Below, in pieces: positions 1-9,356 of a DNA stretch of 42,512 nucleotides. The stretch covers positions 1-42,512 of the forward strand of contig JAIETE010000089.1 in the NCBI GenBank assembly GCA_019745505.1. Reading direction: 5' to 3'. The translations under genes were made by a program, and so were the position numbers. The notes beneath the pieces were generated by a model. The model saw only the letters and a program-made list of their open reading frames with translations, did not search any database and was not told the DNA's origin. This stretch comes from Candidatus Obscuribacterales bacterium. GTDB lineage: Bacteria; Cyanobacteriota; Vampirovibrionia; Obscuribacterales; Obscuribacteraceae. Each line of letters starts with the position of its first letter. The first letter of the stretch is position 1.

Positions 1-603
<603 letters not shown>

Positions 604-651
604 TTGCTTGCCTCGCCTGTCAAAACCTTGATGAACTCATGGAACGAGCAC

Positions 652-682
652 ATTATATGTCCAGTTTAAGGTAAGCGCGCAA
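652..682 (-). promoter_or_regulatory. Predicted promoter of the exported coiled-coil gene
   Basis: On the minus strand a perfect -10 TATAAT (657-652) lies about 50 bases upstream of the ATG at 603. The only -35-like hexamer is TTGCGC (682-677) at a long 19-base spacing, so the -35 is weak. Confidence 0.4.
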
Positions 683-1086
683 CTATGAAAAAGCTCACAA
701 AATAAGGCTATCCGACAGATCTGCATCCGCCATACATCCGATCGAATTTCGAATCGATTGTATATAGAGAGGTTCGGCTCGTAAAAGAGAGGGGGAAGCC
801 AAGCAGTCAAAACGAAACGAAAAGGTCAGAAATCCGGTTCGAGTTATCTAAATTTGAAGAGGAAACCAGCTTTCGTTTTTTGCAAAAATGAAACGGCTCG
901 GCAGAAAAATTGAGAAAAGTTGCGGATATTTAGATAAATAGCGGATAAGGCTGCTTTTGCAACCCCACTTGTCATTTCTTTCCCGCGGTCCCCGGAAACA
1001 GGCTCCCGCGCGGCAAAAGCGTGATCAAGCCGGTTCGTAAACTATAAAGCAAGTCTAAAGGTTCTTCTAAACCTCAATAGATAACC
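683..1086. other. Spacer between the exported-protein gene and rpsA; contains a structured element
   Basis: About 400 bases without a convincing gene. It holds a perfect 10-bp inverted repeat, TTATCTAAAT (844-853) and ATTTAGATAA (928-937), 74 bases apart. Inside is a second hairpin, TTTCGTTTTT (871-880), loop TGC, AAAAATGAAA (884-893), with one G-T pair. This could be a structured leader read from an unseen upstream promoter, or a small RNA. No tRNA-like cloverleaf was found. Confidence 0.4.
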
Positions 1087-1116
1087 TTGAAGTCCCCGCT
1101 CAGGTTGTCTTATATT
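1087..1116 (+). promoter_or_regulatory. Predicted sigma-70-type promoter of rpsA
   Basis: TTGAAG (1087-1092), 18 bases, TATATT (1111-1116). A hairpin TTCCGCC-CGGT-GGCGGAA (1123-1140) falls at the start of the predicted transcript, leaving an untranslated leader of about 175 bases before the chosen GTG. Confidence 0.5.
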
Positions 1117-1296
1117 GTACGTTTCCGCCCGGTGGCGGAAGTTTTGGTCGCATGCCAAGATTAAGATCTTGGGTTTGTGACCCGCCGATATTTCGGCGCG
1201 TCGATGCACCAGCGAGTGCTTGGGCACTACGCGGCATGGGAGCGACGTTTCGACCGCATCGATGCATCAAAAGAGGTTAAAGGAGTGGCAATTTCA

Positions 1297-2406
1297 GTGA
1301 CGGAAAAGCAGTTACAACACGACCAGGACACTCGGTCTGAATTCGAGCGCCTTCTCGATGAAACGATGAATAGTCGCCGCTACGAGCAAGGCGACATCGT
1401 TAAGGGTCTCGTCGTTCGTGTCGAACGCGACGGAGTATTGGTCGATGTGGGCAGCAAGTCTGAAGGCTTCGTGCCATTGAAGGAGATTTCCAATGTTCCC
1501 GTCGACAACATCAAAGATGTAGTCAAAGACGGCGAAGAGCTGGAGTTCTACATCCTTCGTGAAGAAAACGAAAACGGACAGCTGACGCTTTCATTGAAGA
1601 GAGTCGCTCAAGCCCGCGGTTGGGTGCTGCTCGAACAGCAAAAGAAAAACGACGACACCATTCGGGCCAAGATTTCCGCAGTCGTCAAAGGCGGCGTAGT
1701 TGTCGACGTTTATGGTCTGCGCGGTTTCGTACCGGCCAGCCAATTGCGCGTAAAGGGAACCACGCCGGAAGAATTGATCGGCATGGAAATCCCGATGAAG
1801 ATTTTGGAAACGGACACCAAGCGCAACAAGCTCATCCTGAGCCAACGCCTGGCTGTTCAGGAAGAGAAGGCTGCTCAACGCGAAAAGATTTTGAGCACAT
1901 TGGCAGCCGGTCAAGAAGTAACCGGCGAAGTTGTCCGTATCGCAGACTTCGGTGCCTTCATCGATCTGGGCGGTCTGGACGGATTGCTGCCGATCTCGGA
2001 AATTTCGTGGGAACGTGTGTCCCATCCTTCGGATGTTCTCAAAGTCGGTCAAGTAATCACCACCAAGGTGCTCAAAGTCGACCAGGACAAAGGCCACATC
2101 TCTCTCAGCTTGAAACAGATGCAGCCGGATCCGTGGAAAGAAATCGAAGACAAATTCCAAGACGGTCAGGTTGTATCTGGCACCGTGCGCAAGATCCAGA
2201 GTTTCGGTGCATTCGTACAAATCTATCCGGGCGTAGACGCGCTCTTGCCGACGGTAGAAATGTCCGATACTCCGAACGTCAAACCAGAAGAGATTGTTCA
2301 AGTCGGACAGAACGTCAAAGCTATCATCAAGAAGTTCTCCCCCAAGGAGCACAAGATTTCTTTGAGCCTGCGCGGCATGGATGTGAGCGACTTGATCGGA
2401 GGCTAA
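1297..2406 (+). CDS. rpsA: 30S ribosomal protein S1, four S1 domains
   Basis: S1 binds mRNA to the 30S subunit during initiation. The 369-residue product has four S1 RNA-binding repeats at about residues 32-102, 119-184, 205-274 and 289-358. The first carries the conserved GDIVKG...VDRDGVLVDVG-like text and the third ADFGAFIDLGGLDGLLPISEIS. Four repeats are fewer than the six of E. coli S1 and fit the shorter S1 of cyanobacteria and Gram-positives. An open frame extends to a GTG at 1177, but those 40 extra residues look unlike S1. I prefer GTG 1297, with AGGAG at 1281-1285; GTG 1285 is a weaker alternative. A strong terminator follows, so the gene is probably monocistronic. Confidence 0.93.
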   Translation: MTEKQLQHDQDTRSEFERLLDETMNSRRYEQGDIVKGLVVRVERDGVLVDVGSKSEGFVPLKEISNVPVDNIKDVVKDGEELEFYILREENENGQLTLSLKRVAQARGWVLLEQQKKNDDTIRAKISAVVKGGVVVDVYGLRGFVPASQLRVKGTTPEELIGMEIPMKILETDTKRNKLILSQRLAVQEEKAAQREKILSTLAAGQEVTGEVVRIADFGAFIDLGGLDGLLPISEISWERVSHPSDVLKVGQVITTKVLKVDQDKGHISLSLKQMQPDPWKEIEDKFQDGQVVSGTVRKIQSFGAFVQIYPGVDALLPTVEMSDTPNVKPEEIVQVGQNVKAIIKKFSPKEHKISLSLRGMDVSDLIGG

Positions 2407-2439
2407 GCGCCCGACCGGTCACGAACGAAAAATTCGAAA

Positions 2440-2466
2440 GGGGCAGTAAGATACTGCCCCTTTTTC
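2440..2466 (+). terminator. Rho-independent terminator of rpsA
   Basis: Perfect 9-bp stem GGGGCAGTA (2440-2448) / TACTGCCCC (2452-2460) with an AGA loop, followed by five T residues, C and more T. Confidence 0.92.
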
Positions 2467-2512
2467 TTTGCGCGCACGAGAAAACTCCAGCAAACAAATT
2501 TCAACTTGGTTA

Positions 2513-2547
2513 GACAAGACAAGGCAAGACAAGACAAGACAAGGCAA
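2513..2547 (+). repeat. Pentanucleotide microsatellite, 7 x GACAA/GGCAA
   Basis: Seven uninterrupted 5-bp units, five GACAA and two GGCAA, lie between the rpsA terminator and the 3' end of the convergent HD-GYP-like gene. It is noncoding. Such runs can vary in copy number by slippage; here this would not alter a reading frame. Confidence 0.9.
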
Positions 2548-2581
2548 TTTAAGAGAAGTCGGGTGACAGATTAAGACCCAA

Positions 2582-5569
2582 CTATTTGTGCTTCGCTGGA
2601 ACCACGCCGCTTTGCAAACACTGCAGGAAGGCCTGAACCAAGGTCGGATCCCACTGCCTTCCAGCTCCACGAGTAATTTCGGCCTGCGCTTCTTGCGGGT
2701 CCATGCCGGGACCATAGCGCATGTCGCTGACCATATTGTGATACGCATTCGCCAGGCAGATTATGCGTGCTTCAATCGGAATCTCATTTTCTTTCAAACC
2801 AGCCGGGAATCCCTCACCGTTATATTCTTCGTGATGAGCGCGCACGATTGGCGCCATATGGGCCAAATCAGGGAAAGACTCTAACAATTCCGCACCATCA
2901 ATTGGATGCCTCATCACAGTAATAAGCTCAGAGTCATGCAATTCTTCTTCGCGTTTCTGCAGGATTGGAGCCGCGGCACCAAGTTTTCCGACATCGTGGA
3001 CAAGGGCTACCTGGCGAACCAAATTTTGAGCCGCATCATCCAATCCAATTCCTTTGGCTATAGCTACTGAGTACTCAGCCACCTGGCGTGCGTGACCATT
3101 CAAATACTTGTCTTTGGCTTCAATCTGCGAAACCCAACCATCTATGCGCCCTAGCATACGGGCATCCAAGCCCGGCGTAGCAAAAATGTAATCGCTGGTT
3201 GGATTGGCAGAAGAGAGAATTTCCTGCAATTTTGCCTGCGCTTTAGCCTCGTCAATTTCGATGGGAGGACCCTGAACAAAATCTGGTTTCGCTTCTGCTG
3301 GAGGCGGCGTTGCTGCAGGCTCCTGCGGCTTGAACTGCGATTTATCCTTATGCATGGAAGCCAGAAGAGCACTACCTTGCGCAGCCGGGCTGGGCGCTTT
3401 GCCCCTACCAAGCTTGCCTCGCAAACCGGCACCGCTGGATGCGTTCGCCGCTGACTTCGGAGTCTGGATCGCATCAAGATCACCCCAGGCGCTTGGCGCT
3501 TGCGGCGCAGCAGCCGCTTTGGGAGTGGGGATTGAATCGAGATTTCCCCAATCTGCCGCTGGCGTTCCTCCAGCCGCAGCATCGGCGGTTTGACTGACTG
3601 AAACTGGAGCGGCGTCTACGGTAGGAGTTGCGGTAGGCGCAGGTGCAGAAGTTGCGTCTTGTGCCGGCGGCGGAGCCAGTTCAGGCGCAGGGGCGGGCGT
3701 TGGAGCTGGAGCAGCCGCCGGTGATGGCTCTTGGAGAACAGAAGCGGGAACGGGCTCGGCAGGCGTTTCGACGGGAGCAACAGACAGCGGAGCAGCAGTC
3801 GGCGCTGGCGCCGGCGCACTTGGTTCGGGCGCCGGAGCTAGCGGGGGCGGTGCGCTCTGCACGGGAGCCGGTGCGCTCTCCACGGGAGCCGGTGCGATCT
3901 CCGCGGGAGCCGGCTGGGACTGCGCCGGACTTGCAAGTTCTTGAGCAGCCGCCTTGTCCTGCGGGGAAAAATCCGAGAAATCGGTGAATTCACCAAAATC
4001 GATATCAGCGTAGGGATCTTTGGCTTTGATTTCGCCTAACTGCTCTGTGAGATCGGCAGTCGTTGTAAGAATTTCCTCTGGGCTGATCGGCAGAACATCC
4101 GCCGTCGCAGTGGTAGGCGGAGGCTCGAAGATGTTGCTGAAAGCGTTGCCGGAAGGGGAAGCAGCAGGGGTCTGAAGAGAACCCTGTCCACGTACGACGG
4201 GCGTAATCTTCGGAGCAGGAAAATCGGGCGGTGCTTGCGGCGCTGCTTCAGATGGTGGCGCTGGTGGTGCGGAGGCTGCAGGTGCAGGAGCTGCAGACGC
4301 AGGAGCTACAGGAGCTGCAGGTGCAGGAGGTGCAGGAGCCGCAGGTGCAGGCGCTACAGGTGCTGCAGGTGCAGGAGCTACAGGAACCGGCGTCGGCGCA
4401 GACGAAAGAGGAGGTTGCACGGGAGCCTGAGGCGCCGATGGCTGTGGAGCAGGAGACTGTGGAACCGAAGCTTGTGGAGCAGGTGCTTGTGCCACCGGGG
4501 CTTGAGGAGATGGTGGCTGCGCAGCCGCTGCCGTCTTCGCCTGCGACGGAACGGACTGCTGCGAAGTTTTCCTTGCAGAAGGAATAGCCTGAGCGCCAAG
4601 CGCACCCTTGAGGGCGTTCCGTACCGTACCTATCGACGCTTTCTCGCCGGGCGCAGTATCTTGCACCACACGCTGGTGCAGCTGCATGATCGGTTCGCGC
4701 GCCCGTTTTTCGGCAGGCAGTTTTAGAAGCGCTTCCGCGACTTTGTCGGCGACATTCTGCACCATGTCGAGTTCACCGCGTGTCCAAGCGCGGCGATAAT
4801 CGCATTGCTGAAGAATCACGCAACCATGAGTTGCGTTAGCAGTACGCAGTGGTATTCCCAGAAGAGACTTGACGCTTATCAATTGCAATTCATCTTGTAC
4901 AGGCGAAGCATATGAGTTGAGCTGCCCTTCAAAAACTTTGAGCGGAGTCCGACTTAGCAGAACCTGAGCGATAAGCGGCGAATGGGTGGTCGGCCAGTAG
5001 TAATCCTGGCAGCTTTGCACCTTGTCCTGTTGCCAGAATTCATAGCACTTCCAACCTGCTTGAGTATCGTCGGTACAGATAAACAGACATCGGCTCGCCT
5101 GCAAAACTTTGCCGAGTATGTTCACCACCATAAATAGCGCATCGCCGATACCCAACGAATACGCCATTACGTTGCCGATTTCGACCAGAAAAGTGTCTCG
5201 GAAAGTGTCACGCTGGATGACGTCGTTAATTTGCGCATGGCGGATAATATCGCCCAATTCACCAAGGGCGACGCGCATCGAGTTGACTTCTTCACGCGAC
5301 ACATCCGATCGCCTTTGCAAACTCAACGCGCCGAAAGTACGACCTTGTATGACCAGGGGCATGGACACATTCGGAATGTTGTCAGGAAGCTTGACGTCTT
5401 TGTGAGGCTTGAACTCACAGATTGATGTGACGTTCGGATCAAGCGGATTGCTGACCATGATCTGGCAAGAATCGGCATTGAAAGTTTCGCCGATTTCTTT
5501 GACTGTGGTTTCCAGGATTTTCCTTAAATCCCTGACCCCTGAAAGTTTTTGTAATAGCGCTACCGTCAT
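2582..5569 (-). CDS. GAF-GAF / Pro-Ala linker / HD-GYP-like domain protein
   Basis: Large predicted signalling protein (995 residues). Two GAF-like regions occupy about 1-112 and 122-285. Residues about 330-750 are Pro/Ala/Gln-rich low complexity. The C-terminal 200 residues resemble an HD-GYP phosphodiesterase, the class that hydrolyses cyclic di-GMP: HDVGKLG (HD at 858-859), then HHEEYNGEGFPAGL from 912, where GFP stands for GYP. The late metal-binding Asp of the family, in the VADxYDAL-type motif, is Asn941 here (LANAYHNM). Activity is therefore doubtful and it may act as a sensor or scaffold. No signal peptide or membrane segment is seen. Start ATG 5569 has only a weak AGAAAGAAG upstream. 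Long antisense frames over the linker are composition shadows. Confidence 0.85.
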   Translation of the reverse strand: MTVALLQKLSGVRDLRKILETTVKEIGETFNADSCQIMVSNPLDPNVTSICEFKPHKDVKLPDNIPNVSMPLVIQGRTFGALSLQRRSDVSREEVNSMRVALGELGDIIRHAQINDVIQRDTFRDTFLVEIGNVMAYSLGIGDALFMVVNILGKVLQASRCLFICTDDTQAGWKCYEFWQQDKVQSCQDYYWPTTHSPLIAQVLLSRTPLKVFEGQLNSYASPVQDELQLISVKSLLGIPLRTANATHGCVILQQCDYRRAWTRGELDMVQNVADKVAEALLKLPAEKRAREPIMQLHQRVVQDTAPGEKASIGTVRNALKGALGAQAIPSARKTSQQSVPSQAKTAAAAQPPSPQAPVAQAPAPQASVPQSPAPQPSAPQAPVQPPLSSAPTPVPVAPAPAAPVAPAPAAPAPPAPAAPVAPASAAPAPAASAPPAPPSEAAPQAPPDFPAPKITPVVRGQGSLQTPAASPSGNAFSNIFEPPPTTATADVLPISPEEILTTTADLTEQLGEIKAKDPYADIDFGEFTDFSDFSPQDKAAAQELASPAQSQPAPAEIAPAPVESAPAPVQSAPPPLAPAPEPSAPAPAPTAAPLSVAPVETPAEPVPASVLQEPSPAAAPAPTPAPAPELAPPPAQDATSAPAPTATPTVDAAPVSVSQTADAAAGGTPAADWGNLDSIPTPKAAAAPQAPSAWGDLDAIQTPKSAANASSGAGLRGKLGRGKAPSPAAQGSALLASMHKDKSQFKPQEPAATPPPAEAKPDFVQGPPIEIDEAKAQAKLQEILSSANPTSDYIFATPGLDARMLGRIDGWVSQIEAKDKYLNGHARQVAEYSVAIAKGIGLDDAAQNLVRQVALVHDVGKLGAAAPILQKREEELHDSELITVMRHPIDGAELLESFPDLAHMAPIVRAHHEEYNGEGFPAGLKENEIPIEARIICLANAYHNMVSDMRYGPGMDPQEAQAEITRGAGRQWDPTLVQAFLQCLQSGVVPAKHK

Positions 5570-5644
5570 CGACTTCTTTCTATGGGAACCGCCAGAGAAC
5601 CCCTCAAAATCCTAGTATCGCTTATTTAGATCTATTTGTGTTAC

Positions 5645-6157
5645 TCAGCTTTGTAATTTGAGAAGGGCCATATCGACCACCTCTCGCACGTTCTTAGCCA
5701 AATTCAGGCTGCCAAGACCGTCAATCGGGATCCAGGCTGCATCATGAACTTCCTCAGCAACAGTAAGAAGAGGCATGTCTCCGGCCTCGCCACGATCTAC
5801 CGCACATAAATAAGCGAGATCGATGTGATAGACCTCCGCCCCTTCCTCCAAAGCAAAAACACCATGCATGCACAGAGGCTGGTGGAGAAAAAATGCATCA
5901 CTGTCGATGGAGACAGGCAATTCTGGCGTCATCACCATTACTCGGACACCAGTCTCCTCCATAACCTCCCGAATCGCAGCCTCATGCGGCAGTTCCCCAT
6001 CGTCAATGTGTCCGCCAGGGGGCAACCACGCGCCGATTCGGCGATGATGAACCAGCAGTATATGACCTTCCTCTATGACAACAGCCGAAGCCGTAAAGTG
6101 ATTCGGCACCGGCCTCACAAGAGGCAAAAGATGGGTTACCAGCTTTGGACGTTTCAT
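5645..6157 (-). CDS. NUDIX hydrolase
   Basis: 170 residues with an intact Nudix box at about 49-71: GGHIDDGE, seven residues, REVMEETGV. This fits Gx5Ex7REUxEExGU, the Mg-binding catalytic motif that cleaves nucleoside diphosphates linked to another moiety. The text around it (VVIEEGHILLVHHRRIGAWLPPGG) is typical of the small NUDIX family that includes MutT-like and ADP-ribose-pyrophosphatase-like enzymes; the substrate cannot be read from sequence. ATG 6157 is chosen because GGGGAG lies five bases upstream; a GTG at 6163 overlaps that site. It lies just downstream of the start of the HD-GYP-like gene, on the same strand. Confidence 0.9.
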   Translation of the reverse strand: MKRPKLVTHLLPLVRPVPNHFTASAVVIEEGHILLVHHRRIGAWLPPGGHIDDGELPHEAAIREVMEETGVRVMVMTPELPVSIDSDAFFLHQPLCMHGVFALEEGAEVYHIDLAYLCAVDRGEAGDMPLLTVAEEVHDAAWIPIDGLGSLNLAKNVREVVDMALLKLQS

Positions 6158-6202
6158 GTTCACTCCCCTGGCCCCCTTACTGACCGGCTGTTTCCAGTCT
6201 CT

Positions 6203-6230
6203 AAACCCGAACCGTTATCGATTCGTGTTT
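6203..6230. repeat. Dispersed hairpin repeat, copy 1
   Basis: Arms AAACCCGAACCG (6203-6214) and CGATTCGTGTTT (6219-6230) around loop TTAT, a 12-bp stem with two mismatches. It shares the 13-base core CGTTATCGATTCG and the loop with the hairpin at 36559-36586. It lies between the divergent NUDIX and membrane-protein genes. Confidence 0.6.
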
Positions 6231-6367
6231 CAAAATTAAGCACTTGGATTTGGAATTTTCGATTTCAGAATATAACCATGGCAACTAAGAGGTCGAGCTG
6301 GACTATATGAATTGTGGGTGGTGAGGATGACCGGCAGACAAGGTTAGGATTCGCTAGAATTGACGAG

Positions 6368-7345
6368 ATGGAAACAGCTGTATTCGAACCACCTCCACAA
6401 CAGTTGCAGTCGGTGGGCGACCTGATTGGTCGCTCGATCAGGATTTATCGCAAAAATATCAAACTGTTTTTCCATGTTCTTCTTTGGCCAACTGTCTTTC
6501 TCACCGCCTCGAAGGTCGCATTTCACTGGGGACTTTCCAATTTATCAATGCGCGTCGAGCAAAAGGACTGGGCAATGATGAGCATCTCCGGCGTAGTAGC
6601 TTTGCTGGGCATGCTCAGTTTGATATTCGTTGGACTCTTCCTGCAACTACGACAACTTTCCTTTATCAGGCTTGTTACAGGTTTTGCCGACAACTATGCA
6701 GATGCATATGCATACATAATGAAGCGCAAGTGGAAAATCATCGGTCTTGTGATGCTTGCATACGTAGCAATAATTGTATGCGTGGTTTTCTGGAGTGTAA
6801 TCATCTCGGTTTGTATGGCTTTCTTTAAAGCCAATACCTCCACTACTTACTTGCTTTTTGCAGGGATGTTGTTCGGACTCTTGGGACTGACAATCTCACT
6901 AACAGTTACCTGCATTGGTCTCTATTTTGCCTTTGCAGTAGGCGCATGTGAAGACCTTTCCGTCGGTGCTTTGTTCAACCGCACATTCGCCCTCGTCTTT
7001 CAAGACTTCTGGAGGGCCGGATACTTCTGTACTCTGCTTTTCATTGCCCTAATCGTAATCAGTTACCCACTTTCTTTGCCATTGCTGCTGGTATCGATTT
7101 TCGAATTCATGAGACAGGGAATGAGCCCTGAATTTCTCACAGACCCAGGCAAAATGCCTTTCTATTACACGCTTTTCAATCAAACTTGGGAATCTATCAT
7201 CAGCATCATCACATGGCCAATTTCATTCATGGCTACTGGACTTTTCTATTACGATCAACGCATGCGAAAAGAAGGAATCGATCTGGTTCGTCGCATCGAC
7301 ATTATCAATCAGCAGTCCGGCCAAATCGGCAACGAACGGATTTGA
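6368..7345 (+). CDS. Multi-pass membrane protein, first gene of the MoxR-type operon
   Basis: 325 residues with about six hydrophobic segments (about 32-50, 70-92, 122-152, 160-192, 216-245, 275-296). The C-terminal YYDQRMRKEGIDL resembles the (Y/F)D-R-R-EG-DL ending of membrane proteins usually encoded beside DUF4129 and MoxR genes. It probably sits in the cytoplasmic membrane; biochemical role unknown. ATG 6368 is preferred, starting METAVFEPPP. An in-frame GTG at 6314 would add 18 residues that look non-coding, and neither start has a good ribosome-binding site. The next gene begins 17 bases downstream, so the two are probably co-transcribed. Confidence 0.75.
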   Translation: METAVFEPPPQQLQSVGDLIGRSIRIYRKNIKLFFHVLLWPTVFLTASKVAFHWGLSNLSMRVEQKDWAMMSISGVVALLGMLSLIFVGLFLQLRQLSFIRLVTGFADNYADAYAYIMKRKWKIIGLVMLAYVAIIVCVVFWSVIISVCMAFFKANTSTTYLLFAGMLFGLLGLTISLTVTCIGLYFAFAVGACEDLSVGALFNRTFALVFQDFWRAGYFCTLLFIALIVISYPLSLPLLLVSIFEFMRQGMSPEFLTDPGKMPFYYTLFNQTWESIISIITWPISFMATGLFYYDQRMRKEGIDLVRRIDIINQQSGQIGNERI

Positions 7346-7362
7346 GGCTCAGATAAAGAGTC

Positions 7363-8139
7363 ATGGAATTCAAAGATATAAGTGAAGCAATTGCCGATGT
7401 CGCCAGGCGCTATCACTACCACAAGCCGCCTGAATTCTTAATCTATGTGCAGGAAATGCTCAGCCGTATTGTGCGTTTTCTAAAGGACTTATTCGAACAA
7501 CTGCACCTATTCAACTCGGGATTTTCCGACACCCGCATGGTCGGCAACCTGATGCAAATTCTGCTCTATTCAGCAGGGATCATCTGCACCCTGCTCATAA
7601 TCTATCTTGTTTTCATGCGCATGACAAAACTGACTCAGATGAGCAAATTAGCTCGAGCCGGAACACTGGAAAGCGAGAGATTTCTGACTTCTGAAGGTTG
7701 GCTGGAAGAAGCAAAATCTCTGGCCCAAAAAGAACAATTCAAAGCCGCTTGCCGCGCCGCATATCTTTCCTTTCTGAGACTACTGGAAGAGAGAGACGTT
7801 GCACCATTCGCACCAACCAAGACGAATTACGAATACTGGTATCAACTGAGCAAATACCGCGACCTTCAATCGATATTCAGGAAATTGGCCGATACTGTCG
7901 AACTTGTTTGGTTCGGAAACAAAAGCGCAAGCAGGGAAGACTTTGAACACTGCATCCAACTTATTGAAGAAGCAAGAGAAACTATCAAAATAACTACGCC
8001 GTCCGGAAGCGCTGCGCCACTCAGTAACAAGACCAGGGAAAACAATAACAATAGCACTAGCAACAACAGCATTGCCAGCGACAGCGGCAGCAATGACAGC
8101 CGAAGCAAACCCGAACGGGGGTCTGACAAAGCCTCATGA
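7363..8139 (+). CDS. DUF4129 domain protein
   Basis: 258 residues. One membrane segment (about 61-85) precedes a DUF4129-type cytoplasmic domain (about 115-208) with characteristic text: FKAACRAAYLSFLRLLEERD, then the PTKTNYEY motif and ELVWFG. The last 45 residues are an Asn/Ser/Gly-rich tail. DUF4129 proteins accompany MoxR and DUF58 genes and are often fused to transglutaminase domains; no transglutaminase is present here. Function unknown, probably part of an envelope complex with its neighbours. The stop overlaps the next start as ATGA, indicating translational coupling. Confidence 0.82.
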   Translation: MEFKDISEAIADVARRYHYHKPPEFLIYVQEMLSRIVRFLKDLFEQLHLFNSGFSDTRMVGNLMQILLYSAGIICTLLIIYLVFMRMTKLTQMSKLARAGTLESERFLTSEGWLEEAKSLAQKEQFKAACRAAYLSFLRLLEERDVAPFAPTKTNYEYWYQLSKYRDLQSIFRKLADTVELVWFGNKSASREDFEHCIQLIEEARETIKITTPSGSAAPLSNKTRENNNNSTSNNSIASDSGSNDSRSKPERGSDKAS

Positions 8140-9356
8140 CCCAAGAAAAAAGTTCAAAACCGAACCGCATATGGTGGCAGCTCTTTGCCCTGCTTCTTGT
8201 CAGTGGACTTTCCGTATATTCCGGCATTGCCTTCGACGAACAAAAAGACAAGTTTTGGCCTGAGACAGAGATTGTTATATCTGTATTCAACAAAAAGCCT
8301 AGCGGGCTCTCCGGCATGCATGAAATTGTCGCCAAAACTGGCTTAAAGTCCATTATTTGGCAATTGCCTTATCGCAATTTGACCGACACCAAAGGCATGC
8401 TGGTAATTTTGCAGCCGACTGAATCGCTTTCTGAACTGGACGCACAACAGATTCTCGACTGGGTCGAGAAAGGCAACGATCTAATCTACTTCGATCATTT
8501 TTCCTACAAATTGACCCGACGCTTGATCGATAAACTGAAAGTCGACACCAAGGACGGGGACGATATTGTTGACAAAAAATTGAGCTTGCAAGACTCGCCT
8601 TTACCGGAATTTGCGCATGTATCCTCCCTGGTGATCAGCGCCGAGCGCCGCATAAACGGTGGTCAACCTCTTCTGAAGGACTTATCGGGAACATTAATTA
8701 CCCTCGTAAAGCACGGAAAAGGACGAGTTCTTCTAGGTACGGTACCGAGCATTTGCTCAAATCGCCGCCTTGCCAATCCGGAGTCCTGGCCGAATTTTCA
8801 ATTCTTAGCCAACTGGCTGAGCACCGCCCATGGTGTAGTAATTTTCGACGAACGCTGCCACGGATTTTCTTCGGCAACAAATGTGTTCCACTATCTACTC
8901 AGAGGTCCTACAGGTCTCGTATTTTGGCAATTGATGCTGATTTTGCTTCTGTCCGCATTGAGCGCAGCTCAAAGATTTGGCGCGGTGCGGCAAGTTGCAG
9001 TGACCCGCAAAATATCCAATCTGGAATTCATTTATGGTCTTTCAAACGCTTTCAGACGCGCTCGAGCAAACACGGCAGTGCTGGAAATTCTCGGTCAATC
9101 TTTCAAACACCGCCTTTGCAAAGCGCTTGGCATTTCGCCCCACGAAACTACTGAGAATATCGTTTCTGCCTGGCAACAGTCCAAACAAGCACCAACAGCA
9201 AACATGCAAGAATTGATGGCGGATTATGAGCGAGCCTTAAGCAAGAAACACTTGAGTGACTCTGATTTGAGAACCTTAGTCGGCACCTGCGATAAGATAA
9301 CCAGAACTTTTGCCGATTCTACAGACGAAAAACGAGAGGCGGAATCAAAATCATGA
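8136..9356 (+). CDS. DUF4350 domain membrane protein
   Basis: 406 residues. An N-terminal anchor (about 10-30) is followed by a predicted extracytoplasmic domain with DUF4350 features: [16 protein letters not shown] near 50, a strand MLVILQP, then [20 protein letters not shown]. This fold resembles GATase1-like domains that lack catalytic residues. A second membrane segment (about 260-280, [20 protein letters not shown]) leads to a cytoplasmic helical tail. The family is a recurrent partner of MoxR ATPases. The gene overlaps both neighbours by four bases. No enzymatic role is claimed. Confidence 0.82.
   Translation: MTQEKSSKPNRIWWQLFALLLVSGLSVYSGIAFDEQKDKFWPETEIVISVFNKKPSGLSGMHEIVAKTGLKSIIWQLPYRNLTDTKGMLVILQPTESLSELDAQQILDWVEKGNDLIYFDHFSYKLTRRLIDKLKVDTKDGDDIVDKKLSLQDSPLPEFAHVSSLVISAERRINGGQPLLKDLSGTLITLVKHGKGRVLLGTVPSICSNRRLANPESWPNFQFLANWLSTAHGVVIFDERCHGFSSATNVFHYLLRGPTGLVFWQLMLILLLSALSAAQRFGAVRQVAVTRKISNLEFIYGLSNAFRRARANTAVLEILGQSFKHRLCKALGISPHETTENIVSAWQQSKQAPTANMQELMADYERALSKKHLSDSDLRTLVGTCDKITRTFADSTDEKREAESKS

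Noticed and set aside
836..846. GGTTCGAGT resembling a tRNA T-loop
   Set aside because: Flanking bases do not pair as a T-stem and no acceptor or anticodon arm is present.
1177..1296. 40-residue N-terminal extension of S1
   Set aside because: The text is unlike S1, covers the leader, and AGGAG at 1281 supports GTG 1297.
1591..2352. 253-residue antisense open frame over rpsA
   Set aside because: It lies fully inside the S1 gene, has no recognisable domain, and its openness follows from S1 codon bias.
4262..4390. Short repeats resembling a CRISPR or satellite array
   Set aside because: Units are six-base Ala/Pro codon repeats in frame with the HD-GYP-like gene, with no spacers.
4231..4726. 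Long open frames on the plus strand in the HD-GYP-like linker
   Set aside because: GCA/GGA-rich repeats coding Pro/Ala on the minus strand give Gln/Arg-rich shadows; no ribosome-binding site or known fold.
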